Shown here one piece after another: positions 23,608 to 32,668 of a stretch of 34,792 nt of DNA. Source of the stretch: an uncultured Prevotella sp. (GTDB taxonomy: Bacteria; Bacteroidota; Bacteroidia; Bacteroidales; Bacteroidaceae); NCBI GenBank assembly GCA_900317405.1, contig ONGP01000020.1:1-34792 (forward strand), given 5' to 3'. Each line of letters begins with the position of its first letter. The first letter of the stretch is position 1. Made by a program: the position numbers and the translations under genes. The notes beneath the pieces are model-generated. The model searched no databases, had not been told where the DNA came from, and was given only the letters and a program-made list of their open reading frames with translations.

Positions 23608-24708
23608 ATGATTCTACAAAAGTTATCGGTAATCAACTACAAGAACATAGCAGAGGCTACATTGGAGTTCTCACCCAAAATCAACTGTATGATAGGACAG
23701 AACGGGGTGGGAAAAACCAATGTGCTGGATGCCATATACTATCTATCGTTCTGCCATTCGGCTAACAATCCCATCGACTCACAGGTGATACGCCATGGTG
23801 CAGAGTTCTTTGTGCTGGAGGGGACTTACGAGGGCGACCTACACATCTATTGCGGCATGAAGAAAGGTGTAAAAAAGCACTTCAAACGTAACAAGAAGGA
23901 GTACCGCCGGCTGTCTGAGCATATCGGACTGATACCTATAGTGGTGGTATCGCCATCCGACACCTTATTAATAGAAGGTGGTAGCGAGGAGCGACGCCGA
24001 CTGATGGATATGGTGATATCGCAGTATGATAATGGTTATATGGAGGCGATGAACCGATACAACAAAGCACTGCAGCAACGTAATGCAATGCTGAAACAGG
24101 ATGAAGAGCCAAACATAGATGTGATAAGTCTGTTTGAGGAGCAAATGGCTACTGAAGGTGAACGTATATACCAGAGCAGAAAGGCTTTTGTAGAGGAACT
24201 CACGCCGATTTTCCAGCGTATACATGAGACTATCTCAGAAAATCGTGAGCAGGTGGGACTGAACTATATATCACACTGTCAGCGAGGTCCACTGCTAGAA
24301 GTTATCCAACGTGACAGATTCAAGGATCGAGCTATAGGTTACTCACTACATGGCATACATCGTGATGATCTAGAGATAACACTGGGCGGACACTTAATGA
24401 AGCGCGAAGGCAGTCAGGGGCAAAACAAGACGTTTGTAATCGCCCTAAAATTGGCGCAGTTCGATTTTCTGAAACGTACAAACTCGAAGACAACCCCACT
24501 GCTGCTACTCGACGATATATTCGACAAACTGGATGCACAGCGTGTGGAGCAGATAGTAAAGCTAGTTGCAGGCGATGAATATGGACAGATTTTCATCACT
24601 GACACCAATCGCGACCACCTGGATCTGATTCTTAGCAGATCTACACTCGATTATAAATTATTCCACGTAGACAACGGAGAAATAGAAGAAATAAAAAAGG
24701 ATGTTTAA
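23608..24708 (+). CDS. recF: DNA replication and repair protein RecF
   Basis: This 366-aa SMC-like ATPase helps load RecA at single-stranded gaps and acts in recombinational repair. Walker A is GQNGVGKTN (near residue 30), the ABC signature is EGSQGQNKTF and Walker B is LLLLDDIFDKLD, followed by the switch FITDTNRDH. The N-terminal LSVINYKNIAEA segment is typical. The ATG at 23608 (MILQKLSV) is chosen because an in-frame upstream ATG (23572) lies within the -33 element. It overlaps dciA by 8 nt, so the two are probably translationally coupled. It is not next to dnaA/dnaN here. Confidence 0.95.
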   Translation: MILQKLSVINYKNIAEATLEFSPKINCMIGQNGVGKTNVLDAIYYLSFCHSANNPIDSQVIRHGAEFFVLEGTYEGDLHIYCGMKKGVKKHFKRNKKEYRRLSEHIGLIPIVVVSPSDTLLIEGGSEERRRLMDMVISQYDNGYMEAMNRYNKALQQRNAMLKQDEEPNIDVISLFEEQMATEGERIYQSRKAFVEELTPIFQRIHETISENREQVGLNYISHCQRGPLLEVIQRDRFKDRAIGYSLHGIHRDDLEITLGGHLMKREGSQGQNKTFVIALKLAQFDFLKRTNSKTTPLLLLDDIFDKLDAQRVEQIVKLVAGDEYGQIFITDTNRDHLDLILSRSTLDYKLFHVDNGEIEEIKKDV

Positions 24709-24991
24709 ACGCGACGTACACGATATCAAGGAACTTATCCTTAAGAATCTAAGGGTTCAAGGACTTGAAACACCTCTGCTACAGAAACGACTGATTGACT
24801 CATGGCCTGAGGTAGCAGGTAACATTGTGGCTAATTATACAGACAACTTATATATCAGGAACCAGACACTATATGTGCATCTGACAAATCCTGCATTGAG
24901 AGCGGATTTATCAATGATGCGTGTAGAACTAGTAAGAAAGCTTAATGCCCACGTAGGCAGTCAGGTGATAGCTGATATTAAGTTTAATTAA
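24701..24991 (+). CDS. DciA/DUF721 family protein
   Basis: This 96-aa protein belongs to the DUF721 family that includes DciA, the ancestral loader or partner of the replicative helicase DnaB. The conserved features are PLLQKRLIDSWPEVAGNIVANYT, then LYIRNQTLYVHLTNPALRADLSMMR, which forms the KH-like fold. Its overlap with recF matches the recF-DUF721 arrangement common in other bacteria. The last four bases overlap the 3' end of the convergent 5-formyl-THF cyclo-ligase gene. Confidence 0.88.
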   Translation: MFKRDVHDIKELILKNLRVQGLETPLLQKRLIDSWPEVAGNIVANYTDNLYIRNQTLYVHLTNPALRADLSMMRVELVRKLNAHVGSQVIADIKFN

Positions 24992-25518
24992 ACAACCACA
25001 TCTACAGAAACATCAAATGGCTCTGTAGGTACAAAATCTACTTTCTGAAAATCAAAGCAAACTCCTATCAACTGTGGGAGTGGGCTAGTTAATGATGATA
25101 GGAAGCGGTCGTAATACCCCTTACCCCTACCCAATCGATGGCCTTTAGCATCGAAAGCCATACCAGGAACCAGCACTGCGTCAATATGTGTATCAGTTGA
25201 CATAGGTTCACCTATTGGTTCCATTATTCCAAAAGCTCCTTTACTAAGACTATTTGTGCCAGTATAGCGACAAAGCAACATTTCATTTTCACTAACGACC
25301 TTAGGCAAATATATGTTTTTACCATCTGCCAACAGTTCATCAATAAGATCATGCGTATCAACCTCATCGTCCAATGAGTAATATGCCACAATAGTATCAG
25401 CATCACTAAGCATATATCTTAGGTGATCTATAATAGGCAACGACAGTTCACACAGCTGCTGCTGAGTGAACTGTCGCTTGCGTTGACGCATCAGAGAACG
25501 AAGTTCGATTTTATGCAT
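24988..25518 (-). CDS. 5-formyltetrahydrofolate cyclo-ligase
   Basis: This 176-aa enzyme converts 5-formyl-THF to 5,10-methenyl-THF using ATP. The N-terminal RSLMRQRKRQ segment and the family signature LGRGKGYYDRFL (preceded by DAKGHR) are clear; VLVPGMAFD is also typical. The ATG at 25516-25518 (MHKIELRS) gives an 8-nt overlap with the upstream protease stop (ATGCATAA); an in-frame TTG two codons earlier is less likely. Last gene of a four-gene overlapping operon. Confidence 0.93.
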   Translation of the reverse strand: MHKIELRSLMRQRKRQFTQQQLCELSLPIIDHLRYMLSDADTIVAYYSLDDEVDTHDLIDELLADGKNIYLPKVVSENEMLLCRYTGTNSLSKGAFGIMEPIGEPMSTDTHIDAVLVPGMAFDAKGHRLGRGKGYYDRFLSSLTSPLPQLIGVCFDFQKVDFVPTEPFDVSVDVVV

Positions 25519-27211
25519 GAGCAATGTGCATGTTTAGCATACGCAACTCACGACAATCAGAGGCTTTTGCCACCTGTTTTCCCTTACCACCTGCTACAGG
25601 TTTCTGTGGGAATGCGCCCTCATTATGGAACAATCGTAGTGTCTCAATAATAACAGGATCATCTTGATTAAGATACTCTGTCCACGACTGCTCGCTATGG
25701 ATATTGTAAATGATACGACTTATCACAAAACGCTCCAACAATTTCTGTGACTTTTGTATCATCAGATTACGACGCTTAAGTCCATTCTTATCTGCATAAA
25801 CCACAAATTGCTCAAGAATATTCTGACGCTTAAGATATGTCTCCATATCTTTTACATTAGCTATAGTACTAAGTTTTGAACGATTCTGATCGGTATAGGT
25901 AAATGCGAACTGAAGAATGAGTCCAGACATGGCTGCCTCTTTATAATAAGAGGTAACACCAAGGGTATCCTCTGGGATGAAGATATCAGGGGTAATACCA
26001 CCACCGCCAAAGACTATACGGCCATTATTGGTGTGGTACTCTGGACCTGTATTCTTTATACTATCCTTTGAGAAGAACTCACCATGCTGATAACGTGTGA
26101 GCCAATCGTCATCATAGTGATTGCCATTGTTGTATGGTTTCTGAATGCAACGGCCTGAAGGTGTATAATAACGGGCGATAGTAAGGCGAATCATAGAATG
26201 ATCGCTGAACTCCATTGGTTTTTGAACCAATCCCTTACCAAACGAACGACGACCAATGATGGTACCACGATCGTTATCCTGAATAGCACCAGCAAGAATC
26301 TCTGAAGCAGATGCAGAACTCTCGTCGACCAATACAACCAAAGGCAAACGCTGATATGAACCTCGTCCATCAGCACGATAGTCCTGACGTGGGAATGCAC
26401 GTCCCTGAGTATAGACAATAAGCTGGCCACGCGACAAGAACTCGTTGGCTATCTGAACAGCTGACTCGAGATATCCACCAGTATTACCACGAAGATCAAT
26501 AACCAGATTGCTGAAGCCCTGCTGCGCGAGTTTTGCCAAAGCAATTAGCAATTCTGGATATGTATTCTCACCAAAGTTACGAATCTTGATATATCCACAC
26601 TCTTCGTCGAGCATATAACATGCAGTCACGCTCTTGGTAGGTATCTCGCCACGAGTGATAGTAATGTGGTGAATCTTATTCTCGCCATAACGGATAATAC
26701 CAAGTTTCACCTTAGTATCCTTTGGTCCTTTAAGACGATGCATAGCTTCCTCGTTAGTTACCTTTTTGCCAACAAATACAGAATCATCTACCTCTACGAT
26801 CTTGTCGCCTGCAATCACTCCTGCACGCTCAGCAGGACCATTGCCAATAACATTCTGCACACGGATAGTATCCTGACGAATAGTAAACTCGATACCGATA
26901 CCAAAGAAAGAACCACGCAGATCATCGTTGGCAATCTCACCATCACGAGCACTGATATAAACAGAATGTGGGTCGAGCTCAGCCAAAATCTGTGGCATAG
27001 CCTTCTCAACCAAATCGTTGATGTTTACTGTATCTACATACTGATCATCAATGATATGTAGCAGATTATTCAGCTTATTACCGCTAGAATTGATAATATT
27101 AAGACGATTGCCCGAGAAATGGTTGGCGTAAAATGTACCAATCACTATTCCAACAACCACACATACGGCCATCAGAAGGGGCATTAATCGATTTGTATTG
27201 TTTTTTATCAT
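25511..27211 (-). CDS. C-terminal processing peptidase (S41 family)
   Basis: This 566-aa protein has an N-terminal signal anchor (residues 9-28), a PDZ domain (about 95-185, GIGIEF…VIGNGPAERAGVIAGDKIVEV) and the S41 protease domain. The catalytic Ser lies in ESSASASEILAGA (about 298-303) and the Lys in GRRSFGKGLVQ (Lys326); DLRGNTGGYL is the oxyanion-hole segment. It is thought to degrade or mature periplasmic proteins from their C-termini. A C-terminal helical extension of about 150 residues follows the catalytic part. It overlaps both neighbours (4 nt with the deaminase gene, 8 nt with the cyclo-ligase gene). Confidence 0.93.
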   Translation of the reverse strand: MIKNNTNRLMPLLMAVCVVVGIVIGTFYANHFSGNRLNIINSSGNKLNNLLHIIDDQYVDTVNINDLVEKAMPQILAELDPHSVYISARDGEIANDDLRGSFFGIGIEFTIRQDTIRVQNVIGNGPAERAGVIAGDKIVEVDDSVFVGKKVTNEEAMHRLKGPKDTKVKLGIIRYGENKIHHITITRGEIPTKSVTACYMLDEECGYIKIRNFGENTYPELLIALAKLAQQGFSNLVIDLRGNTGGYLESAVQIANEFLSRGQLIVYTQGRAFPRQDYRADGRGSYQRLPLVVLVDESSASASEILAGAIQDNDRGTIIGRRSFGKGLVQKPMEFSDHSMIRLTIARYYTPSGRCIQKPYNNGNHYDDDWLTRYQHGEFFSKDSIKNTGPEYHTNNGRIVFGGGGITPDIFIPEDTLGVTSYYKEAAMSGLILQFAFTYTDQNRSKLSTIANVKDMETYLKRQNILEQFVVYADKNGLKRRNLMIQKSQKLLERFVISRIIYNIHSEQSWTEYLNQDDPVIIETLRLFHNEGAFPQKPVAGGKGKQVAKASDCRELRMLNMHIAHA

Positions 27212-27648
27212 TTTTCTATATTTTCTAATCCTAAGTAGATAACTTCTATACCAGCACGTTCAAGGAGTTCGATTCCGTCTGTCAGGCGATACTTTTCACC
27301 ATAAACAACACGTTTGATACCAGCCTGAATAATAAGTTTAGCACACTCAATACAAGGCGAGGCGGTAATATAGATGGTTGCTCCTTCGCTATTATTGTTA
27401 CTGCGGGCTAACTTGGTTATAGCATTGGCTTCGGCATGAAGTACATAGGGTTTGGTTACATTATCATCGTCCTCGCACACATTCTCGAATCCACTGGGGG
27501 TACCATTATAACCATCACTGATGATCATCTTATCCTTGACCACCAGAGCGCCTACCTGACGACGCTGGCAATATGAGTTCTCTGCCCATATACGCGCCAT
27601 ACGCAAATAGCGTGCATCCAGTTTACTTTGCTTGTCGTTTGATTCCAT
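27208..27648 (-). CDS. Deoxycytidylate (dCMP) deaminase family protein
   Basis: This 146-aa zinc enzyme converts dCMP to dUMP for dTTP synthesis. The metal and catalytic motif HAEANAI (His71, Glu73) and SPCIECAK (Cys99, Cys102) are present, and DGYNGTPSGFENVCE fits the nucleotide-binding part. The ATG at 27646-27648 (MESNDKQ) is chosen; an upstream in-frame start (27684) would extend far into the M3 peptidase gene. Even so, it overlaps the end of that gene by 26 nt and the protease gene by 4 nt, indicating a tightly coupled operon. Confidence 0.92.
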   Translation of the reverse strand: MESNDKQSKLDARYLRMARIWAENSYCQRRQVGALVVKDKMIISDGYNGTPSGFENVCEDDDNVTKPYVLHAEANAITKLARSNNNSEGATIYITASPCIECAKLIIQAGIKRVVYGEKYRLTDGIELLERAGIEVIYLGLENIEK

Positions 27649-29737
27649 TTCTTTTAAGTAATGCGTCAATGGTGGGTTCACCACCCTTGAACCGTTTATA
27701 TAATGTCATCGGATTTTCTGTACCACCCTTAGAAAGAATATTCTCTCGGAAACTATCGGCAGTCTTCTTATCGAATATACCATGCTTCTTAAACACACTA
27801 AAGGCATCTGCATCCAGTACTTCAGCCCACTTATAACTATAGTAGCCTGCAGCATATCCGCCTGCCATAATGTGCGAGAATTGTACTGTCATACAAGTAT
27901 CTGGCAATTGGGGCAGAACCATTGCTTTCTCCCAAGCCTTCTTCTCGAACGAAATGATATCGTCAGTAAACTCATCTTTCTTAGTATAGTAGGCCATATC
28001 CAACAAGCCGAAACTAACCTGGCGCAAACAAGCATAGGCAACATTGAAGTTGCGACTCTTAACGATACGATCAATTAGTTCATCTGGCAATGGCTCGCCA
28101 GTCTGATAATGGAATGCAAAGGTACGCAGGAATTCTTTCTCGATAGAAAAATTCTCCATAAACTGCGATGGCAACTCAACAAAATCCCACCATACATTAG
28201 TACCGCTGAGACTCTCGAAACGGGTGTTGGCAAACATACCGTGAAGCGAGTGACCAAACTCGTGGAGGAATGTTTCAACCTCGCCAAGAGTAAGCAGGGC
28301 CGGTTTTTCCTCTGTAGGTTTGGTAAGGTTCATAACAACGCTTACGTGCGGACGAACATTACGCATATTATCATCGCCAAAAGGTTTCTTCTGGTCGATA
28401 CGTTCTTTCCATTGACCTTGATACTCCGTCATCCAAGCACCACCCTGCTTACCCTTACGTGGATGGAAATCAGCATAGAACACTGCAAGGTATGATCCGT
28501 CCTTATCGTAAACTTCATAAGCCTTTACATCGGGATGATACACTGGGATGTCCTTATTTTCCTTGAAGGTGATGCCATAAAGTCGATTAGCCAAGCCAAA
28601 CACACCATCGATAACCTTTGATAGTTCAAAATAAGGACGAAGCATCTCGGCATCGATATTATACTTGGCAAGCTGCAACTTATGAGAATAGAAAGAGAAA
28701 TCCCAAGGCTGCAACTGAAATTCTTTACCCTCCATCTTACGTGCCATCTTCTCGATAGCTTCTATCTCCTTGATAGCTGTAGGTTTGTAAGCTGTGATAA
28801 GATTGTTGAGCAACTTATACACATTACGTACATTACCTGCCATACGATGTTTAAGCACATAGTCGGCATAGGTTTTATGCCCTAACAGTTGGGCTAACTC
28901 GCGGCGCAAGTTTATCAGACGCTTACATATCTCTATATTGTTTTCTGAGTTATCGTGGATACACTCAGTATTCTTGGCCATATACAACTGACGTCGGAGT
29001 TCACGCTGGGTCGAGTAGGTCATGAATGGAGAATACGAAGGGAAGTCGAGAGTAAACACCCACCCTTCTTTGTTATGTTCCTTTGCAGCAAGTGCAGCAG
29101 CCTCACGAGCTGTTTCTGGAAGACCATCAAGCTGACTCTCGTCTGTGATATGGAGAGTAAAAGCCTTGTTCTCCTTAAGTAGATTCTGCGAGAACTGCAA
29201 ACTAAGCATCGAAGCCTCTTCTGTAAGTTGGCGCAGACGTTCCTTACCGTTAGCATCAAGCAACGCACCACTACGCACAAATCCATCGTAGCAGTTATCA
29301 AGCAACATCTTCTCCTCAGGAGTTAATTTTCTGTGATGCTGATGTACATACTTTACGCGTTCAAACAAGCGCTCATTCAGGCGGATATCGTTTGCATGTT
29401 TAGTAAGAATCGGACTCATCTTCTGAGCTAAAGCATCCATATCGTCATTAGTCTCAGCAGAGAGCAAGTTAAAGAATACTGTTGATACACGTCCCAACAG
29501 ATCATAATAACCATCCTTATCCTTCTCGTCATCTACACTGATAATGGTGTTGTCAAATGTAGGTTTTGCTGGATTGTTGATAATTTTCTCTATCTGCTCA
29601 TCGTCACGACGTATTCCCTCAAGCATAGCCTCTTCAAAATCCTCCATACGGATACGATCAAAGGGGGCTGTGTTGTGAGGTGTGTTATAAGGTTCGAAAA
29701 ACGGATTCGTTCTCTCAATATTCTCGTTCATCTTCAT
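27623..29737 (-). CDS. M3 family oligopeptidase (Dcp/oligopeptidase A type)
   Basis: This 704-aa metallopeptidase cleaves short peptides. The zinc site HEFGH is at residues 492-496 (FLHEFGHSLHGMF), and WDFVELPSQFMENF with the third zinc-ligand Glu region follows, as do PDELIDRIVKSRNF and GGYAAGYYSYKW. There is no signal peptide, so it is probably cytoplasmic. The length matches Dcp. First gene of the operon with dCMP deaminase, S41 protease and 5-formyl-THF cyclo-ligase; its promoter lies at 29757-29789. An alternative ATG two codons downstream exists. Confidence 0.93.
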   Translation of the reverse strand: MKMNENIERTNPFFEPYNTPHNTAPFDRIRMEDFEEAMLEGIRRDDEQIEKIINNPAKPTFDNTIISVDDEKDKDGYYDLLGRVSTVFFNLLSAETNDDMDALAQKMSPILTKHANDIRLNERLFERVKYVHQHHRKLTPEEKMLLDNCYDGFVRSGALLDANGKERLRQLTEEASMLSLQFSQNLLKENKAFTLHITDESQLDGLPETAREAAALAAKEHNKEGWVFTLDFPSYSPFMTYSTQRELRRQLYMAKNTECIHDNSENNIEICKRLINLRRELAQLLGHKTYADYVLKHRMAGNVRNVYKLLNNLITAYKPTAIKEIEAIEKMARKMEGKEFQLQPWDFSFYSHKLQLAKYNIDAEMLRPYFELSKVIDGVFGLANRLYGITFKENKDIPVYHPDVKAYEVYDKDGSYLAVFYADFHPRKGKQGGAWMTEYQGQWKERIDQKKPFGDDNMRNVRPHVSVVMNLTKPTEEKPALLTLGEVETFLHEFGHSLHGMFANTRFESLSGTNVWWDFVELPSQFMENFSIEKEFLRTFAFHYQTGEPLPDELIDRIVKSRNFNVAYACLRQVSFGLLDMAYYTKKDEFTDDIISFEKKAWEKAMVLPQLPDTCMTVQFSHIMAGGYAAGYYSYKWAEVLDADAFSVFKKHGIFDKKTADSFRENILSKGGTENPMTLYKRFKGGEPTIDALLKRNGIKRQAK

Positions 29738-29756
29738 ACTAACATCTTTTGGGGAG

Positions 29757-29789
29757 CAAAGTTACTACAAAAAATTGATACTTCACAAA
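29757..29789 (-). promoter_or_regulatory. Promoter of the M3 peptidase operon
   Basis: On the minus strand TTTG (29786-29789), a 21-nt spacer and TAACTTTG (29757-29764) match the consensus. The leader would be about 13 nt. Confidence 0.7.
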
Positions 29790-29831
29790 AACTATACATT
29801 AAAAAAAATGAAAACAGTCTGATTAGCTATT

Positions 29832-30509
29832 TTATGTGGTATAAAGAAGTCTTTCAAGTTGCGGAATCTCTATTTTTCCTCTTCCAAGCGAAATCACTCC
29901 CTTATGTTGCATCTCGTTCAAAACACGCGACACATTGAGTCTACTATCATTAACTTCATCAGCCAATCTGGTCATTAGAATATTAAACACCTTATGACCT
30001 GCCGGATAGGTGGTATGTTGCACCAAGAATCGAATGACACGCTCCTCGAGCGATTGGGGAGGACGACTCCACACTTGTCGCATCTTTTTCTGTGTCATAG
30101 TGGCAAAGTGGTTCATTATGTTCAAACGAAACACAAGAAAATCCTCTGTCAGTCGCATCACCTCTTCCTTATCGATAGTGATGAAGTTCACATCTGTCTG
30201 TGCAATAAAATCGTGGGTATAACGCTGGTAATAGCCAAACACAGATTCTAGTTGAAGAATATTTGGCGCCAGCATCTGTTCCTCGACCGAGTAGCCATAA
30301 TCATCAGAATATGTTCGTACTCTAAGGTTGCCATTTATCAGAAAATGAAGTTGGTTACAATTATCGCCCGACTTAACAACAGTTTTGCCTGCCTCTAGTT
30401 TCAAAAAACCAAATCTGGTATGACCCGCTATTATCTCCAAATCATCACGGCTCATTCCCAGAAACAATGGAAATTGCAACAACTTATCAAGCAACTGAAG
30501 AGCAGCCAT
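29832..30509 (-). CDS. Crp/Fnr-family transcriptional regulator
   Basis: This 225-aa protein has an N-terminal cyclic-nucleotide-binding-like beta-roll (about 15-125, AGKTVVKSGDNCNQLHFLINGNL) and a C-terminal winged helix (about 145-222) with RLADEVNDSRLNVSRVLNEM as the recognition region. No Fnr-type cysteine cluster is present at the N-terminus, and the cAMP-contact pattern is poor, so the signal is unknown. It sits 3 nt after apbE at the end of a six-gene operon, so its target may include envelope redox genes. Confidence 0.88.
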   Translation of the reverse strand: MAALQLLDKLLQFPLFLGMSRDDLEIIAGHTRFGFLKLEAGKTVVKSGDNCNQLHFLINGNLRVRTYSDDYGYSVEEQMLAPNILQLESVFGYYQRYTHDFIAQTDVNFITIDKEEVMRLTEDFLVFRLNIMNHFATMTQKKMRQVWSRPPQSLEERVIRFLVQHTTYPAGHKVFNILMTRLADEVNDSRLNVSRVLNEMQHKGVISLGRGKIEIPQLERLLYTT

Positions 30510-30512
30510 ACA

Positions 30513-31538
30513 TTAGTTCTGTATTTTATTTTTCAATGAGGGGGAATACCAAACGGCATTCTTGCCATCGCTATCACTATAGATAAGGTAGGCCATGAGT
30601 TCTGGATGCTGTTCAAGTATATGCTTTGCTTTTTCTAATCCCATCACCATAAACGATGTTGCATAAGCATCGGCAATAGCACAACTCTTAGCAAATACCG
30701 TTGCCGAAAGAATGCTATGCTGAACAGGATAACCTGTCTTAGGATCTATTGTATGAGCATATCGCTTGCCATCCTTATAGTAGAAGTTGCGATAGTTCCC
30801 GCTAGTAGCCATAGCTTTATCTGTTATTGCAACGATACTCTGAACCCCCTGATCTGCCCCCATCGGATCTTCCACAGGTTTTGAAATACCAACTCTCCAA
30901 GGCTTTTGTTCTGGATTAACACCACTTGTAACAATTTCGCCACCTATCTCTATCATAAAATTGGTTATCCCCTTGCTGCGCAACAGTCTTGCTACAACGT
31001 CAGTTCCATACCCCTTAGCAATCGCAGAACAATCCAACATGATTCTGTCGTCAGTCTTGCTAATCTTACCTCTCTTTAAAGATACCTTTTTATAACCAAT
31101 TATCTGCATCAAACTATCAACTTGCTGCTTGCTTGGTTCTATACCGTTTTTGAATCCAAATCCCCAGGCATTGACTAAGGGAGCAACTGTAATATCAAAA
31201 GCGCCATCAGTCTCGTCAGATATCTTCATAGCCAGATTAAATACATCCAGAAACATATCGTTTAGCTTAACATCCTGATTATGATTAACTGCAGTGATGA
31301 TCGAGTTTGGATTGAATGGCGACAAAGATTGATCTACCTTGGCTAGTTCCTGATCAATACTATACGTAAGGTCTGAATCACACTGATAAGTTGCATGATA
31401 GAATGTACCAAACACCTTATCACCACTTTTCTGATATGGAATATTACGCTGTTGACGTATAATAAATATTGTACCAACAATCAGCAGTACCAAAAAAGGT
31501 AATTGCCACAGGAGTTTCTTATTTTCAGGTTTCTGCAT
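30513..31538 (-). CDS. apbE: FAD:protein FMN transferase (ApbE)
   Basis: This 341-aa enzyme attaches FMN covalently to Thr or Ser of target proteins such as Rnf and Nqr subunits. Motifs are DGAFDITVAPLVNAWGFG, LDCSAIAKGYGTD, IEIGGEIVTSG, MATSGNYRNFY and HTIDPKTGYPV. The N-terminal hydrophobic helix (11-26) has no lipobox Cys, so it looks like an uncleaved signal anchor facing the periplasm rather than the lipoprotein form common in other bacteria. No flavinylation target is encoded in the window. It lies 4 nt after the DUF6048 gene and 3 nt before the Crp-type regulator gene. Confidence 0.93.
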   Translation of the reverse strand: MQKPENKKLLWQLPFLVLLIVGTIFIIRQQRNIPYQKSGDKVFGTFYHATYQCDSDLTYSIDQELAKVDQSLSPFNPNSIITAVNHNQDVKLNDMFLDVFNLAMKISDETDGAFDITVAPLVNAWGFGFKNGIEPSKQQVDSLMQIIGYKKVSLKRGKISKTDDRIMLDCSAIAKGYGTDVVARLLRSKGITNFMIEIGGEIVTSGVNPEQKPWRVGISKPVEDPMGADQGVQSIVAITDKAMATSGNYRNFYYKDGKRYAHTIDPKTGYPVQHSILSATVFAKSCAIADAYATSFMVMGLEKAKHILEQHPELMAYLIYSDSDGKNAVWYSPSLKNKIQN

Positions 31539-31542
31539 TAGT

Positions 31543-32229
31543 CTAGATGTCTATGATAACATTAAATGTTCCACCCAATCTGGTATCACCATATATACCG
31601 AATCCAGGCACATACCATGTCTTCTCGAATTCGCCCTCTTTGTGGGCAATGCGACGTTTGTACCTGATACTCCACCCCAAATGTAACGGACCGAATATTT
31701 TGGCATCAACACCTACTACAGCCTCTATCCAATGGAAGTTGCACTGAGCATCCTTAATACCATAGCCTGTATCCCACAGCCAAACAGGATCAGGAAAATC
31801 TGGACGGAAAATATCCACCTTATACGATGTAAAAGCATAGCGCAATCCACCATACAGTCTATTCGCACCGTGTTTATCCTTTAGCAGATTCTTGTCGATT
31901 CCTATTTTAAAATAAGGAGCAGATGTACTATAGTGAATCTTTGTCACTTCGTCGTTGTGATTAGCTTTTCCCCAACCTGCCTCAATAATAGGAAACCACT
32001 CGTCGTGCAGATTTATTCGCAATGCGCCTTCATACTGTCCGTTATCACTAAATGCCATCAATCCTGCACCAACCAGGTCGAACGACACAGCAAATCCACG
32101 GAACATAGGTACAGAGTCTTTCTGAAATGAGAAAAACTTCTGAGCCTGTGAGGGAAGTGCCGCAGAAAGCACTACAAGACTAATCGTTGCTCTTAGGATA
32201 GAGGTATAAATGAACCGTTTGAGAGTCAT
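31543..32229 (-). CDS. DUF6048 family outer-membrane-like protein
   Basis: This 228-aa exported protein has a signal peptide (to about residue 29, ALPSQAQ) and then alternating beta-strands rich in aromatic and Gly residues (GFAVSFDLVGAGL, NRLYGGLRYAFTSYKV, FGPLHLGWSIRYKRR, GGTFNVIIDI), consistent with a small outer-membrane beta-barrel. Length and content fit the Bacteroidota DUF6048 family; function is unknown. Its ATG lies 50 nt inside the upstream DUF6452 gene, an unusually long overlap, and the signal peptide supports this start. It probably works with the DUF6452 protein. Confidence 0.7.
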   Translation of the reverse strand: MTLKRFIYTSILRATISLVVLSAALPSQAQKFFSFQKDSVPMFRGFAVSFDLVGAGLMAFSDNGQYEGALRINLHDEWFPIIEAGWGKANHNDEVTKIHYSTSAPYFKIGIDKNLLKDKHGANRLYGGLRYAFTSYKVDIFRPDFPDPVWLWDTGYGIKDAQCNFHWIEAVVGVDAKIFGPLHLGWSIRYKRRIAHKEGEFEKTWYVPGFGIYGDTRLGGTFNVIIDI

Positions 32230-32668
32230 AAGTTACCGAAGAATTATTAATCACTATTGAGTCGATGTAGTTACAAGTATACTTCACATCAGTAATGGTG
32301 TGGAAATAAGTCGTATTGCAGTCAACAGATTCAAAATGAGGATAGTCATATTTCTTTATCCACAACGTATCGGTGATATGCAGGTTATTATTACTGTTGT
32401 CAAACTGGAACACCAGCACATCCTCTGGATGGGTATAGCTTACAGGGAGCGTAAACTTGCTTATGCCGATACCTTTATTATATAATATAGTGTCCTTGCC
32501 GTCTGAGCGCACTGATGTAACGGTCATCGTATCGCTAAGCGTATGCTCTGTTCCATCGCTGTTCTTTATCTGATACTGTGTTGTAACAGTAGCATCTACA
32601 GGACAGTCGATAGACGAACAAGCCGTCATCAATACTACCAGCAACAGATATGGGATACGTTTAATCAT
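32180..32668 (-). CDS. DUF6452 family lipoprotein
   Basis: This 162-aa protein has a lipoprotein signal ending MTAC|SS and a beta-rich domain (YQIKNSDGTEHTLSDTMTV, FTLPVSYTHPEDVLVFQF, HFESVDCNTTYFHTI). Cys22 and two Cys in the second half (SVDC, KYTC) could form a disulfide. The family is a Bacteroidota protein of unknown function, found next to DUF6048. It overlaps the upstream glycosyltransferase gene by 4 nt (ATGA) and the DUF6048 gene by 50 nt. Confidence 0.7.
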   Translation of the reverse strand: MIKRIPYLLLVVLMTACSSIDCPVDATVTTQYQIKNSDGTEHTLSDTMTVTSVRSDGKDTILYNKGIGISKFTLPVSYTHPEDVLVFQFDNSNNNLHITDTLWIKKYDYPHFESVDCNTTYFHTITDVKYTCNYIDSIVINNSSVTYDSQTVHLYLYPKSND

